Below, one piece after another: positions 28,705 to 38,709 of a stretch of 64,000 nucleotides of DNA. The stretch spans positions 1 through 64,000 of the forward strand of contig PEQK01000014.1 in the NCBI GenBank assembly GCA_002786165.1, written 5' to 3'. The first letter of the stretch is position 1. Each line of letters begins with the position of its first letter. This stretch comes from Legionella sp. Lineage in GTDB: Bacteria > Pseudomonadota > Gammaproteobacteria > Legionellales > Legionellaceae. Under the pieces are notes generated by a model. The model had not been told where the DNA came from and made no database searches. It saw only the letters and a program-made list of their open reading frames with translations. The translations under genes were made by a program, and so were the position numbers.

Positions 28705-31700
28705 AAAATTGGTCATTCCCTGTTTCAAGCGCCGCGTCATTATGGTTTTGGTATTCGCATTCGTGCTTTGTTTTGGCTGGTATTGTTGGACTAAAATTCC
28801 GCTTGAGGCTTATCCTGATATTGCACCCGTCACGTCACAAGTCATCACACAGGTGAATGGTCTTGCAGCAGCAGAAGTAGAGCAACAAATTACGATTCCT
28901 TTAGAACGTATTTTAATGGGCATCCCCCATATGACGGTGATGCGATCACGCTCCACTTTTGGATTATCGTTGATCACAGTCGTCTTTCAAGATGGTACTG
29001 AAAATTATTGGTCACGCGAACGCTTGTTAGAAAAAATAGGTCAAATTAAGTTACCGTATGGCGCACAACCTACTTTAGATGCATTAACATCACCAATTGG
29101 CGAAATTTATCGCTATACCTTGAATTCAGACAGTTACACCACTAGAGAATTATCTGAACTCCAATTTTGGAAGGTCATCCCTCGCATCAAACAAATTGCA
29201 GGAGTCGTAGAAGTAAGTAATTTTGGTGGCTTAACCACCCAATTTACACTGCAATTAGATCCTATGAAACTTAGCAAATATCATTTGTCATTGCGCCAAG
29301 TCGAGCAAGCCATTACAGCCAATAATCAAAATGCGGGCGGTTCGATTTTAACCCACGGAGAACAAGGCATTGTCATCCGCGGTATTGGTCTTATCAATAC
29401 CTTATCCGACTATGCGAATATTGTAGTGACGCAAGCCAATGGCGTGCCTGTCTATATGAAAGACTTGGGTCGTATTGTGTTGGGTCATAAGCAACGCCGC
29501 GGAATTGTAGGCATTGATAAAGTAGACGATACCATCGAAGGGATTGTGCAAATGCTGAAAGGCGAAAATCCTTCCAAAGTGATTGCAGAGGTCCACGACG
29601 CTATTCTTGATCTGAATGAAAACATTCTCCCCAAAGGCGTTAAAATCGTGCCTTATCTTGATCGGTCCGATCTGGTCCAAGCTACAGTACATACGGTGAG
29701 TGATACATTATTGTATGGTATGACCTTAGTCACGGTCGTTTTATTCTTTTTTCTTGGGTCATTTCGTGCGGCATTAATTGTGGCCATCACTATTCCTATC
29801 TCACTTATGGTCGCTTTTATCTGCATGTACAATTTTCATATCCCCGCAAATCTATTGTCTTTAGGGGCGATTGATTTTGGAATTATCGTAGATGGCGCGA
29901 TCGTAGTGATGGAAAATGTGCTGCGTCGCAGAGAATTAAAGACCGCAAGTTTGCTGACCGAAAATGACGTACTCGAATCTAGCCTACAGGTCACCAAACC
30001 TATATTTTTTGGAATTTTGGTTATTATTTTTGCTTATTCAGTGTTATTCGCCTTTCAACAAATTGAATATAAATTATTTGCACCTATGGCTTTTGCAGTT
30101 GGATTTGCATTGCTAGGGGCTTTGGCCGTGGCATTGTTACTCATTCCCGGGCTCGCTTATTGGGCGTATCGTAAACCGGTACATAGTTTTAAAAACCATT
30201 TACTAGAATGGCTCAAGCCTCGCTACATTAGGGCATTGAGCTATCTTGTGGGCCGATCCAAATTGGTCGTGGCAATTTACCTCGGTACGCTAGGCATTGT
30301 TGTGGTTTTAGGTATGAACATTGGACGCGATTTTTTGCCTTATTTAGATGAAGGGTCGGTGTGGCTCCAAGTGACACTCCCTCCAGGTATTTCTTTAGAC
30401 AAAGCCTCTCAAATGGCCACATCATTGCGCGCTGCAACGCTAGAATTTCCGGAAGTCGCTCATATTGTCTCGCAATTAGGTCGGAATGATGACGGAACCG
30501 ATCCTTTTTCACCGTCCCATATTGAATGTGCGGTTGTATTAAAACCATATGCAACCTGGCCATTTGGGATGGATAAACAGAAATTAATTGCCTTATTGGC
30601 AAAACGCTATGAAAAAATTGCGGGTGTACATGTCGCATTCTCTCAGCCCATGATTGACGGGGTACTCGATAAAGTAGCTGGCGCGCATTCCGATTTGGTC
30701 GTAAAAATTTACGGCCAAAATATGGGTGAAGTACGCAAAATTGCAACCAATGTCGTTCACATACTCAAAAAAGTACGTGGAGCGCAAGATGTTATTATTG
30801 ATCAAGAGCCTCCAGCCACCGAGCTGAGAATCGAAGTAGACCGGCACGCCATTGCAAGATATGGCATTAATATAGCGGATGTCATGGATTTGATCCAAAC
30901 AGGCATTGGCGGGGCCGCAGTGAGTCAGGTTTATATTGAAGAACGCAGTTATGATGTGGTCGTACGTTTTCCAGAAACCGTAAGAAATAATCCGGATGCT
31001 GTAGGGAAATTATTGCTGACCACGCCTTCGGGTGCGCAAATTGCTTTATCTTTGTGTGCCAAAATATATTTTGCGGATGGTCAAACCACGATAACCCATG
31101 AAATGATGCATCGCCAACTCACGGTGCGCATGAATTTACGAGGTCGTGATTTGATGTCTTTTACCGAAGAAGCCAAAGCAAAAATCAAAGAACAAGTGGC
31201 CTTTAATCATACGGATTACCAGATCAGCTGGGGTGGACAGTTGGAAAATCAGCAACGAGCTCAAGCACGTTTAAAAATCATTGTCCCTATTTTGCTAGGC
31301 GTGATGTTTGTTTTATTGTTCTCGCAATTTGGGACCTTACGTCATCCCGCCTTAATTTTGTTATCTGTACCGTTGGCATTATTAGGAGGATTATTGGCTT
31401 TGATGTTACGGGGCATGACCCTCAACGTCTCTTCCGCGGTAGGGTTTATTGCGTTATTTGGGGTCGTTGTGTTAAATGCGATCATTATGATTTCCAATTT
31501 AAATCGTTGGCAACGAGAGCACCATACAACGTTAAAACAAGATATCATTTCTGGGGCCCAAGAACGGATGCGACCTGTGTGTTAATGACGGCAACCGTAG
31601 CAGCCATTGGAATGATTCCAGCAGCCTTAAACCATGGCTTGGGCTCAGATGTACAAAGACCACTGGCAACAGTAATCGTAGGTGGGCTAATAACAGCCAC

Positions 31701-31803
31701 GGCCCTTACCCTATTGCTGTTACCCGCGTTGTATTATGTCATTGAAATTCAAGCTGCGCGATTTCGGCAAAAGTTTTTAAAACCACGACCGGATACATTA
31801 TGA
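28697..31803 (+). pseudogene. CzcA-type heavy-metal RND pump, frameshifted near the C-terminus
   Basis: Inner-membrane RND transporter of the heavy-metal-efflux class. The membrane Asp/Glu relay in GAIDFGIIVDGAIVVMENVL is the hallmark. The first frame (28697-31585) codes 962 residues and stops just after GAQERMRPV. The rest, [20 protein letters not shown] through the last helix, continues in another frame to 31803. An extra TG within GTGTG at 31577-31581 explains the shift: removing it rejoins the frame to about 1035 residues, the normal length. The last membrane helices are lost if this is real. A sequencing error or very recent decay is likely because everything else is intact. Confidence 0.88.
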
Positions 31804-33281
31804 CGCGGATCTCCCCTATTTGGACAATCATGAGCTGTTGCATGGGCCTTATCGGTTGCGCAGTGGGTCCTAATTTTCATCATCCTCAGGCACCTAAGAT
31901 TCAACATTATACGGAACATCCTTTGCCCAAAGGAACAACTTCGGCCCCAACGCTTGGCGGTGCACAGCAAACGTTCCATCCCAATCAAAGCATCCCCAAA
32001 AAATGGTGGACTGTCTTTCATTCTGAGCCCTTGAATAAGCTCATTCAAGACTCTCTTTGTGCCAATCCAGATATCAAAGCAGCCTCTGCAGCCCTTAAAA
32101 TGGCGCATGCAACCACGATGATTCAGCGTTCCGCCTTTCTACCTTTATTGAATGGGACGTATGCGCCAGTTCGCCAATCAACCGCAGGGACATTAGCATC
32201 TAATTTATCGTCCAATGCTTATTTGTATACGCTCACAACGAAAAGTTTAAACATTTCCTATATGCCAGATGTCTTTGGTTTGACGCGCCGACATGTGGAA
32301 TCTGCTGCTGCATTGGAAGAAGCAGCTTTATTCCAGCGTGAGGCTGTTTATTTAACCTTAACCTCAAATGTGGTTTTGGCTGCTATTCAAGAAGCGTCAT
32401 TACGAGAGCAAATATCCGCCACCCAGCAATCCATTGCCATCGCAAAAAGATTGGATTTTTTAACAAAAAAACAACATGAATTAGGCGCCATAGGCATTGA
32501 AGCTGTTGCACTACAAGCTGCGGTACTCGCTAAAACCGAAGGCTTGCTGCCACCTTTGCAATTACAATTGGCCAATAACCGACATTTATTAGCGAGCTTA
32601 CGCGGTGCTTACTCCAGTGAAGAATTAGACGTCACCTTCACCTTAGATAGTTTTGTGTTGCCGACTAAATTACCCGTGACACTGCCGGCACAATTGATCC
32701 AACAACGTCCTGATATTCGTGCGGCAGAAGCCCAGATGCATGCTGCAAGCGCCCAAGTAGGCGTGGCAATTGCAAATCGTTTGCCCAATCTTACTTTGTC
32801 AGGAAATGGCGGTTATTTACCTGTATCCCAATCCTTAAAAAGCATCCCTTATTTTTTAACCCCGCTACCGCTTGGGTCGTCTTTGTTTTGGAGTATTGGC
32901 GGGAATGTAGCAGGCACTATTTTTGATGCGGGTTCTTTATTAAATCAACAACGATCTGCCGTAGCAGCGTTTGACCAATCCGTGATGCAATATCGTCGTA
33001 CCGTGTTAAATGCATTCGAGAATGTCGCCGATAGTCTGAAAGCCATCGAAATGGATGCAAAAGCTTTAGCCTTCGCAAAACAAACAGTCGATGCCGCCAA
33101 GCAAAGCCTGCTGATGGCCAAACAACGCCAACAACTAGGTGATCTCAAAATACTAGAGCTGCTCTATGCGCAACAAACTTATCAACAAGCATTACTCAAC
33201 TTGGCCCAAACCCAAGCCACCCGCTTTGCAGATACTGCTGCATTATTTCAAGCGTTAGGTGGGGGTTGGGCTGGCAGTTAA
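31800..33281 (+). CDS. Outer-membrane efflux lipoprotein, NodT/TolC family
   Basis: Outer-membrane channel of the tripartite efflux system. The 493 residues begin with a lipoprotein signal (lipobox LIGC, Cys about residue 20), then [12 protein letters not shown], typical of NodT-type factors, and two TolC-like repeats of long helices ([38 protein letters not shown]). The ATG overlaps the last stop of the pump region (ATGA), giving the standard adaptor-pump-channel order. Confidence 0.93.
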   Translation: MTRISPIWTIMSCCMGLIGCAVGPNFHHPQAPKIQHYTEHPLPKGTTSAPTLGGAQQTFHPNQSIPKKWWTVFHSEPLNKLIQDSLCANPDIKAASAALKMAHATTMIQRSAFLPLLNGTYAPVRQSTAGTLASNLSSNAYLYTLTTKSLNISYMPDVFGLTRRHVESAAALEEAALFQREAVYLTLTSNVVLAAIQEASLREQISATQQSIAIAKRLDFLTKKQHELGAIGIEAVALQAAVLAKTEGLLPPLQLQLANNRHLLASLRGAYSSEELDVTFTLDSFVLPTKLPVTLPAQLIQQRPDIRAAEAQMHAASAQVGVAIANRLPNLTLSGNGGYLPVSQSLKSIPYFLTPLPLGSSLFWSIGGNVAGTIFDAGSLLNQQRSAVAAFDQSVMQYRRTVLNAFENVADSLKAIEMDAKALAFAKQTVDAAKQSLLMAKQRQQLGDLKILELLYAQQTYQQALLNLAQTQATRFADTAALFQALGGGWAGS

Positions 33282-33294
33282 ACACCATTGTCCT

Positions 33295-36200
33295 TCAACG
33301 ATTTCGTATATTGGTCAATACGTCTTCCAAAATTTTGGACCCCGTTTTTAACGCATCCTGATCGATAGAAAGCGTCATCGAACGATCTTTTTTGCCTAAA
33401 AACCCCCAATTCGCCAACCCTTTGCTGGGGCGCAATAGATTCCGACGATTACATTCTGTTGCCATCTGCTCTATAAAATGATGTCTTGCAGACAAATCTT
33501 CTATATATCCTGCCGTAGAACTTGCTCTTTTATGGCATTCCTCTGCAAATTTGGCACAAAATTCTGTTTTATGTTTTACTTTACTAATAGCTTCTAGGCT
33601 ATAACCGCGTTGAGCACAATATTGCGCCACCATACTCATAAATATTCGATCAATCACGGTTAACAGTGGTGCGGAGTATAAAAATAACCGATCCAAATCT
33701 ATCTGGTTCTCTAGAGTGTGCGGAACGCTTTTTTCCATAATGACTGAAAGCAATAATTGCGCATCTTGGCTTGCTCTTGCTTCTATTTCTGGTAGAGTCA
33801 TTGTTTCAAAAATATGGTTTGTTATGACACCAACTACCCCGCTTTCCGTAAAGGCTTCAAATAATGCGCCATAAAATCCATTTTCGGCATAACCGCCAAC
33901 AATATTCCCTAAGCTGTTAAACAACCGATTTATTCGGCCATCACGCGCATAATGCTCTATTTCCAGACAATGTAGTAATCTGCATCCCAAATGAGTTGCT
34001 AGTATGGCCACATCCTCAGGCGTGCTTCCTAAACGCAGTACACGTTCCATACGGTTCTGCTTTACTTTTTCTCCAATGGCCTGTGTCAAATAAGACAACA
34101 GTTGAACTGCGCCACCACCCCAAGGTACAAGGCCAGCGATCACATCTAACACAGTAACCACAGTTCCTGCGGTACCCGCTAAACACATCTGAACATCACC
34201 GCTTGTCGCCACTGTAGCTACAATATACATCTGTACCAATTGTTGTTTGAACTTCTTGATATAAGCCACATCATCCGAAGGTAATATGTCTTGTACTCTT
34301 TGCCACTCAGATTCCATGTTTTTTTGAATTCGATTGAACTCTGCCCGGAGTAACCCAACCTCTTGACCCAGACCCTCTACACGATAAGATAAAACACGCA
34401 CGCTTTCATCGATATGACGTACCCGTTGTGCCATGTCATAGGACAAATCTTCGGGTAAATTTGAATTTAAAAAATCTTCTGAAAAAACTGAGGTTATTTT
34501 GGGGGCATTAATAGCCAGATTCATCGTATTAAGACTCTCTGAATAACCGCCCATCCTTTCTATAAAATGAGCTTTGGCAGCAAGAATGCTTTGAATCACT
34601 TGTGCGTCGACATCAAGCAAAGTGTCTCCCAAATATAATTGCCGTTTTTTTTGGACGATCATCACACCTTGAAAATACGAGGCCGCAACAAATAAATAGG
34701 GGAGGTCCGGATGTGCATGATTGACCAAATACGGTAAATAATCATATGGTTTTATGCGCAACAAAGACACATATATTTCACCAATCACCTCAAAATGGGT
34801 TTCATGTTTCAATCTTTCGATACAAATAGCTATGGTTAGGCCTTGGACATTTTTTAAAGCTCGTATTGTAAGGTAACGGGCATACACTATTGGAAAGCTC
34901 AAAGCGTAATAGCGAGCCTCATCGTCTAAGCTCTTCAAAAAATCCCGCAAATCTTGAATAAGATCAGGGTCTTTAACACCTAATTGACCTAATGCGTTAG
35001 CAGCAGCGCCGCGGACATAAATAACCGGGGTCTTCAATAAATCTCGCAAATCTTGAATAACATTAGGATCTCTAACGCCTAATTTGCCCAATGCTTCAGC
35101 AGCAGTACAGAGGCCTTTCACATTTGAATACTGCAGCCTATTCCGCAAATTTTGAATAATATCAGTGTCTTTAACACCGAATTGGCCTAATGATTCAGAA
35201 CTATCAACGTTGGCACACATCTCGGGATTCTTCAGCGGATTGCGTAAATTTTGAATAGTATAAAGGTCTCTAATACATAATTGACTTGAACCTAATTTTA
35301 TAGAAGCACTACTTGAACTTTTATATTTTTCCAACACCTGCTTAACATAAGGAATATCCATCAAAAATTCAAGTAATGAAAATGAGTTTTCAGTTTGAAA
35401 GCCCAAAACCACAGTGTCCGTTTGATATTGTTTTTGAGTATTGTGATAAACCCTTGCTGCTATAGAATGATACTCGTAGTAATTCCATGTCTGAACCAAT
35501 GCTTCAGTTTGTTGAACGCCTTGCCATAGATGTAAATGCTGAAAATGGGTTTTCAAAATAGATAGGCGCTGTGGAATCACCAGAGACGGGGCGTGCATCA
35601 GTGTCAAAAACGCTTCTCGACATATCCTTTGCTTAGAGTGCAAAATATTGCTATGAGGATGAAAAGTCACTGCTTCAACATCTTCTTCTGGAAATTCAAT
35701 AATAGCATCCCAAAAATAATCGGCCCCAATTTGATAGTCTGACATGGATAATAAACCGGATAAAAATATCCAAGTCACCTCATATTGCGGATTATCTCGA
35801 TTTGCGACAATAATCTTGACGATGCTCTGAATATTTTTCCGTCGCTCTATCTCTTCTTCGCGATTATCCTTTGGTTTTACTGATAATTGTTTTGCCATAT
35901 ACAATGCCGCAAAAAACTCTTGATACGTTAAATGAACAAAATAAAAGTAATCGGCATAACCATCTTCTCTTTCATTGAAAGCACGCAAGATTCCAAACTC
36001 TTTGCTAAGAACTTCCATAAACGTTGAGCTTTTGACATGTTGTTTGACAAACTCTCCTTCTAAAAACTGGATTTTTTTATCTACAAATGCGGTATAGGCT
36101 ATGGTTGATAAGGTCGATAGCTCCGTCTCGCATATCGCCAGTAATCGTTCCGGGTTTTTTTCGGTGACGGATTTGAATTTCTTACAATAGCGCTTTAAAA

Positions 36201-37278
36201 GCCAGATCAGTAATCTCTGATACAGCTGTGTCATCGTGAAATGAGCGCTGTCTTGAGAGTCTGAGACGCTTTCTTCTCTACTTTTCCAAGTCAAACATAA
36301 AATATGTGTGTTAATCGGTATCTGGGCCAAACTCATCATTTCAGGATTTGCATCCAAGGCCGCTAATAAACTTTCTTTGTGCGCACGCTCATCTTCTTTA
36401 AAGTATTTATCAACATATTGATAGACATCATCTACCGTAAAACCTACGTTTTCATATTGTTTTTTAAAGCGTGATGGCTGTTCTAATTGCCATGCTTTTG
36501 GCAATGCGTCAGGACGAGTTGCCATGACGCCATTGGGAAATTGTCCCATGACCCTATCAATAAAATCTTTGACATGTTTGTGTTCATCATTATACAACCC
36601 CTGTATCTCGTCAAACCCATCCAATAACAACAAGGTGCGATTACGAAATTTTTTTTCCACAATACTTCTATAAATAACCTCTTCTGACAAAACATCAGTG
36701 TAATGTTCCGTCTTTGCGAAGCTTTCATAAATTAATTTGCTTAGAATTTGCTCGTAAGAATGGTGTTTATATTTATCATTCTTCAATAAATTCAATTGCA
36801 CCCGAAATACAAAATCAAAGCGATTGTGCCACAACCCTTCTCGAACACCGCCCCAACGATACGCTATGTACTGGAGTAATGTTGTTTTCCCTGCACCCGC
36901 TCGCCCTGTAATGGAGATCCAACCCGCGCTATCTAGCCTTGAATCCAGATTGTCAAATAACTCATTCACACCCAAAGTACGCCCCGATAACAACATGTCT
37001 TGGTAGCGCTCTTCCCGTTTTAATGAGCTTTCTTGAACATGACTCACCACCGATTCATGATGGGCTTCTGTGACTAATGCTAAATTAACATAATAATTTT
37101 TTAAACTTAGGCCCTCGCCATTGTCATCATCCACCAATGACCGAAATTTATCATGCGATTTATAGTATTCTTTTAAATGATTTAGAAAGGGACTCCAGCC
37201 ATTCATATAATAAACGCCTTCCATCCAATATTTTTTAGGTGAGCGTGTTTTTTTGTACTCGGAGTCTCTGTTTTGCAT
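33295..37278 (-). CDS. NACHT-type NTPase with HEAT repeats and a hydrophobic C-terminal segment
   Basis: A 1327-residue STAND-class NTPase. Walker A is GRAGAGKT at residues 125-132; Walker B with the NACHT-type acidic cluster is LLLLDGFDE at 216-224. A helical region follows, then four 33-residue HEAT-like repeats at about residues 660-790 (VRDPNVIQDLRDLLKTPVIY and so on). Residues about 1013-1068 form a Gly/Val-rich hydrophobic stretch (TAGTVVTVLDVIAGLVPWGG) that could insert into a membrane. There is no effector domain I recognise (no nuclease, TIR or protease motif). Such proteins act as phage sensors in some bacteria and as host-interaction proteins in intracellular ones; the sequence does not decide. 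Confidence 0.85.
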   Translation of the reverse strand: MQNRDSEYKKTRSPKKYWMEGVYYMNGWSPFLNHLKEYYKSHDKFRSLVDDDNGEGLSLKNYYVNLALVTEAHHESVVSHVQESSLKREERYQDMLLSGRTLGVNELFDNLDSRLDSAGWISITGRAGAGKTTLLQYIAYRWGGVREGLWHNRFDFVFRVQLNLLKNDKYKHHSYEQILSKLIYESFAKTEHYTDVLSEEVIYRSIVEKKFRNRTLLLLDGFDEIQGLYNDEHKHVKDFIDRVMGQFPNGVMATRPDALPKAWQLEQPSRFKKQYENVGFTVDDVYQYVDKYFKEDERAHKESLLAALDANPEMMSLAQIPINTHILCLTWKSREESVSDSQDSAHFTMTQLYQRLLIWLLKRYCKKFKSVTEKNPERLLAICETELSTLSTIAYTAFVDKKIQFLEGEFVKQHVKSSTFMEVLSKEFGILRAFNEREDGYADYFYFVHLTYQEFFAALYMAKQLSVKPKDNREEEIERRKNIQSIVKIIVANRDNPQYEVTWIFLSGLLSMSDYQIGADYFWDAIIEFPEEDVEAVTFHPHSNILHSKQRICREAFLTLMHAPSLVIPQRLSILKTHFQHLHLWQGVQQTEALVQTWNYYEYHSIAARVYHNTQKQYQTDTVVLGFQTENSFSLLEFLMDIPYVKQVLEKYKSSSSASIKLGSSQLCIRDLYTIQNLRNPLKNPEMCANVDSSESLGQFGVKDTDIIQNLRNRLQYSNVKGLCTAAEALGKLGVRDPNVIQDLRDLLKTPVIYVRGAAANALGQLGVKDPDLIQDLRDFLKSLDDEARYYALSFPIVYARYLTIRALKNVQGLTIAICIERLKHETHFEVIGEIYVSLLRIKPYDYLPYLVNHAHPDLPYLFVAASYFQGVMIVQKKRQLYLGDTLLDVDAQVIQSILAAKAHFIERMGGYSESLNTMNLAINAPKITSVFSEDFLNSNLPEDLSYDMAQRVRHIDESVRVLSYRVEGLGQEVGLLRAEFNRIQKNMESEWQRVQDILPSDDVAYIKKFKQQLVQMYIVATVATSGDVQMCLAGTAGTVVTVLDVIAGLVPWGGGAVQLLSYLTQAIGEKVKQNRMERVLRLGSTPEDVAILATHLGCRLLHCLEIEHYARDGRINRLFNSLGNIVGGYAENGFYGALFEAFTESGVVGVITNHIFETMTLPEIEARASQDAQLLLSVIMEKSVPHTLENQIDLDRLFLYSAPLLTVIDRIFMSMVAQYCAQRGYSLEAISKVKHKTEFCAKFAEECHKRASSTAGYIEDLSARHHFIEQMATECNRRNLLRPSKGLANWGFLGKKDRSMTLSIDQDALKTGSKILEDVLTNIRNR
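34925..35310 (-). repeat. Four 99-bp in-frame repeats inside the NACHT-HEAT gene
   Basis: The DNA motif CGCAAATYTTGAATA (or close variants) recurs at 34946, 35045, 35144 and 35243, exactly 99 bases apart, coding four 33-residue HEAT-like units. The two nearest the C-terminus (34946 and 35045 anchors) are most alike at DNA level, suggesting stepwise duplication. Confidence 0.8.
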
Positions 37279-37307
37279 GTGATTGACCTAATCTATACTG
37301 TGTACTC

Positions 37308-37336
37308 ATTGTACTTTATGTGGTCAATTTCATCAA
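37308..37336 (-). promoter_or_regulatory. Promoter of the NACHT-HEAT gene
   Basis: Minus-strand TTGATG (37331-37336), 17 bases, TACAAT (37308-37313). Transcription would begin near 37301, about 23 bases before the ATG at 37278. The plus-strand promoter of the small membrane peptide lies about 45 bases away, back to back. Confidence 0.6.
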
Positions 37337-37379
37337 TAGGTATGAATCAGTTTGTCACAACATCAATTACCTATAAATA

Positions 37380-37408
37380 TTGCACATCCATTTTATAATT
37401 TATACAAT
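37380..37408 (+). promoter_or_regulatory. Promoter of the 38-residue membrane peptide gene
   Basis: TTGCAC (37380-37385), exactly 17 bases, TACAAT (37403-37408). The predicted start near 37415 is followed at once by AGAGGG (37419-37424) and the ATG at 37430, so the leader is only about 15 bases. Confidence 0.65.
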
Positions 37409-37429
37409 GTTACATTTCAGAGGGTTTTC

Positions 37430-37546
37430 ATGTCAGGCATAAAAGTTAGTGATGAACAAAAAAAGACTGGTTTTATCAAAAAATTCAAGAACGTTATTGG
37501 GGGTATGATTGAACTCATTGTTACTTTTGTGATGAGTTTTTTTTAG
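37430..37546 (+). CDS. Small membrane peptide of 38 residues, unknown
   Basis: Begins MSGIKVSDEQKKTGFIKKF: a polar, Lys-rich N-terminus, then a hydrophobic helix (VIGGMIELIVTFVMSFF) reaching the C-terminus. AGAGGG lies six bases upstream of the ATG, and a sigma70-type promoter with ideal spacing lies just before that. The frame could open at a TTG at 37352, but that would place the promoter inside the gene. It is divergent from the NACHT gene and its stop overlaps the ubiI end. The shape is that of single-helix toxins, pore-forming peptides or small membrane regulators. No homologue is recognised. Confidence 0.6.
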   Translation: MSGIKVSDEQKKTGFIKKFKNVIGGMIELIVTFVMSFF

Positions 37547-38709
37547 ATCGCGCATCCAGACGCATGTTCCATACATAACCGTTTGAGCATGGGTAAGCGG
37601 TGACACAGCCTTAATCCTATCCCCCGGATGATCTGCAGAGGCAAATGAGCGCTTGTAAATAAGACATGCATGCTTTGTAAAAATAAAATGACTTGCCACA
37701 ACTCATGTTTGCGATGGCGCTGATAGGCGCGCAACGCCCGAGGATTCGGTTGAGACATATTGGCAATAGATTGTAAAAAAATGCGGACATCAGCTAAACC
37801 AAGATTTAATCCCAGACCTGCTAGAGGATGAATAGTATGTGCCGCATCACCCATCAAAACCCAGCGGGCACCGGCATACTGTTTGGCATGCTGCATATGC
37901 AGCGGAAAACATCGGCGCGCAGACAATAACCCTGTTGCCCCTAAAGTATGTTCAAATGCCGTGCTTAGCGCTTGCTCAAAATCAGCATCTGACAACAGCA
38001 TTAATTGTTCAGCATAAGCGCTGTCACAAGACCACACAATCGAGCACCTATTGGGATCGGCCAACGGCAAAAAAGCCAAAGGGCCTTTTGCGCCAAACAC
38101 CTGATAGGCCGTTTGAGCATGAGGGTGCTCTACAGCAACTTTGGCCACAATAGCATGTTGCTGATAAGACCATGAGGTCATGGGTACCTGCAGTAATTCA
38201 CGTGTGCTGGAACGAGCGCCTTCTGCAATAATCATATACTTTGCAGACCAACTCTGATCCAAAGATCGCACCATCACACCATGATCTTGCTCTTCCATGG
38301 TTTGCGTGACCCAATGCTCGATAAAGGTTATGTTCAATTCACGTGCCAATGCCAGCAAAGCATATTTCAAGGGCGCTTCTTCAAGAATAACCCCTAGACG
38401 ATCACAAGCAAGCATACGCGCATCAAAGGCAATGGTCGCATGGGCAAATGCATCCCATACTTGCATGCGCTCATACACGCCCATAGGAATAGAATCTAAG
38501 GTATCCCACACGCCTATCTGTTGTAATAGCCTTTGTGACGCTTGATTCAAAGCATACACGCGCGAGTTTGGATCAGTCAGCGGATAATCCAGGGCACCTG
38601 CTTCCAACACAAGGACCGCATATCCTCTTCGACGCAAAGCAATAGCAGCACATAACCCCACCACGCCAGCACCCATCACTATGAAATCTGCAGAATGCAT
38701 CATAAACAT
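37543..38709 (-). CDS. ubiI: UbiI/VisC-type FAD-dependent ubiquinone hydroxylase
   Basis: Flavoprotein monooxygenase of the UbiH/COQ6 family, 388 residues. The dinucleotide fold is FIVMGAGVVGLCAAIALRRR and the second FAD motif is LMGDAAHTIHPLAGLGLNLG. By position after ygfB-pepP-ubiH, as in E. coli, it should be UbiI, which adds the C5 hydroxyl in ubiquinone synthesis; sequence alone does not separate UbiI from UbiF or UbiH. Starts at 38709, 38703 and 38700 are all possible and overlap the ubiH stop. Confidence 0.88.
   Translation of the reverse strand: MFMMHSADFIVMGAGVVGLCAAIALRRRGYAVLVLEAGALDYPLTDPNSRVYALNQASQRLLQQIGVWDTLDSIPMGVYERMQVWDAFAHATIAFDARMLACDRLGVILEEAPLKYALLALARELNITFIEHWVTQTMEEQDHGVMVRSLDQSWSAKYMIIAEGARSSTRELLQVPMTSWSYQQHAIVAKVAVEHPHAQTAYQVFGAKGPLAFLPLADPNRCSIVWSCDSAYAEQLMLLSDADFEQALSTAFEHTLGATGLLSARRCFPLHMQHAKQYAGARWVLMGDAAHTIHPLAGLGLNLGLADVRIFLQSIANMSQPNPRALRAYQRHRKHELWQVILFLQSMHVLFTSAHLPLQIIRGIGLRLCHRLPMLKRLCMEHASGCAI

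Noticed and set aside
31507-31803. Separate 98-codon gene after the pump
   Set aside because: Only the part from [10 protein letters not shown] on is family-like and it continues the pump; the first 24 codons are out-of-frame pump sequence.
37352-37429. 64-codon version of the small membrane peptide
   Set aside because: It starts at a TTG without a ribosome site, and the promoter at 37380-37408 would lie inside it.
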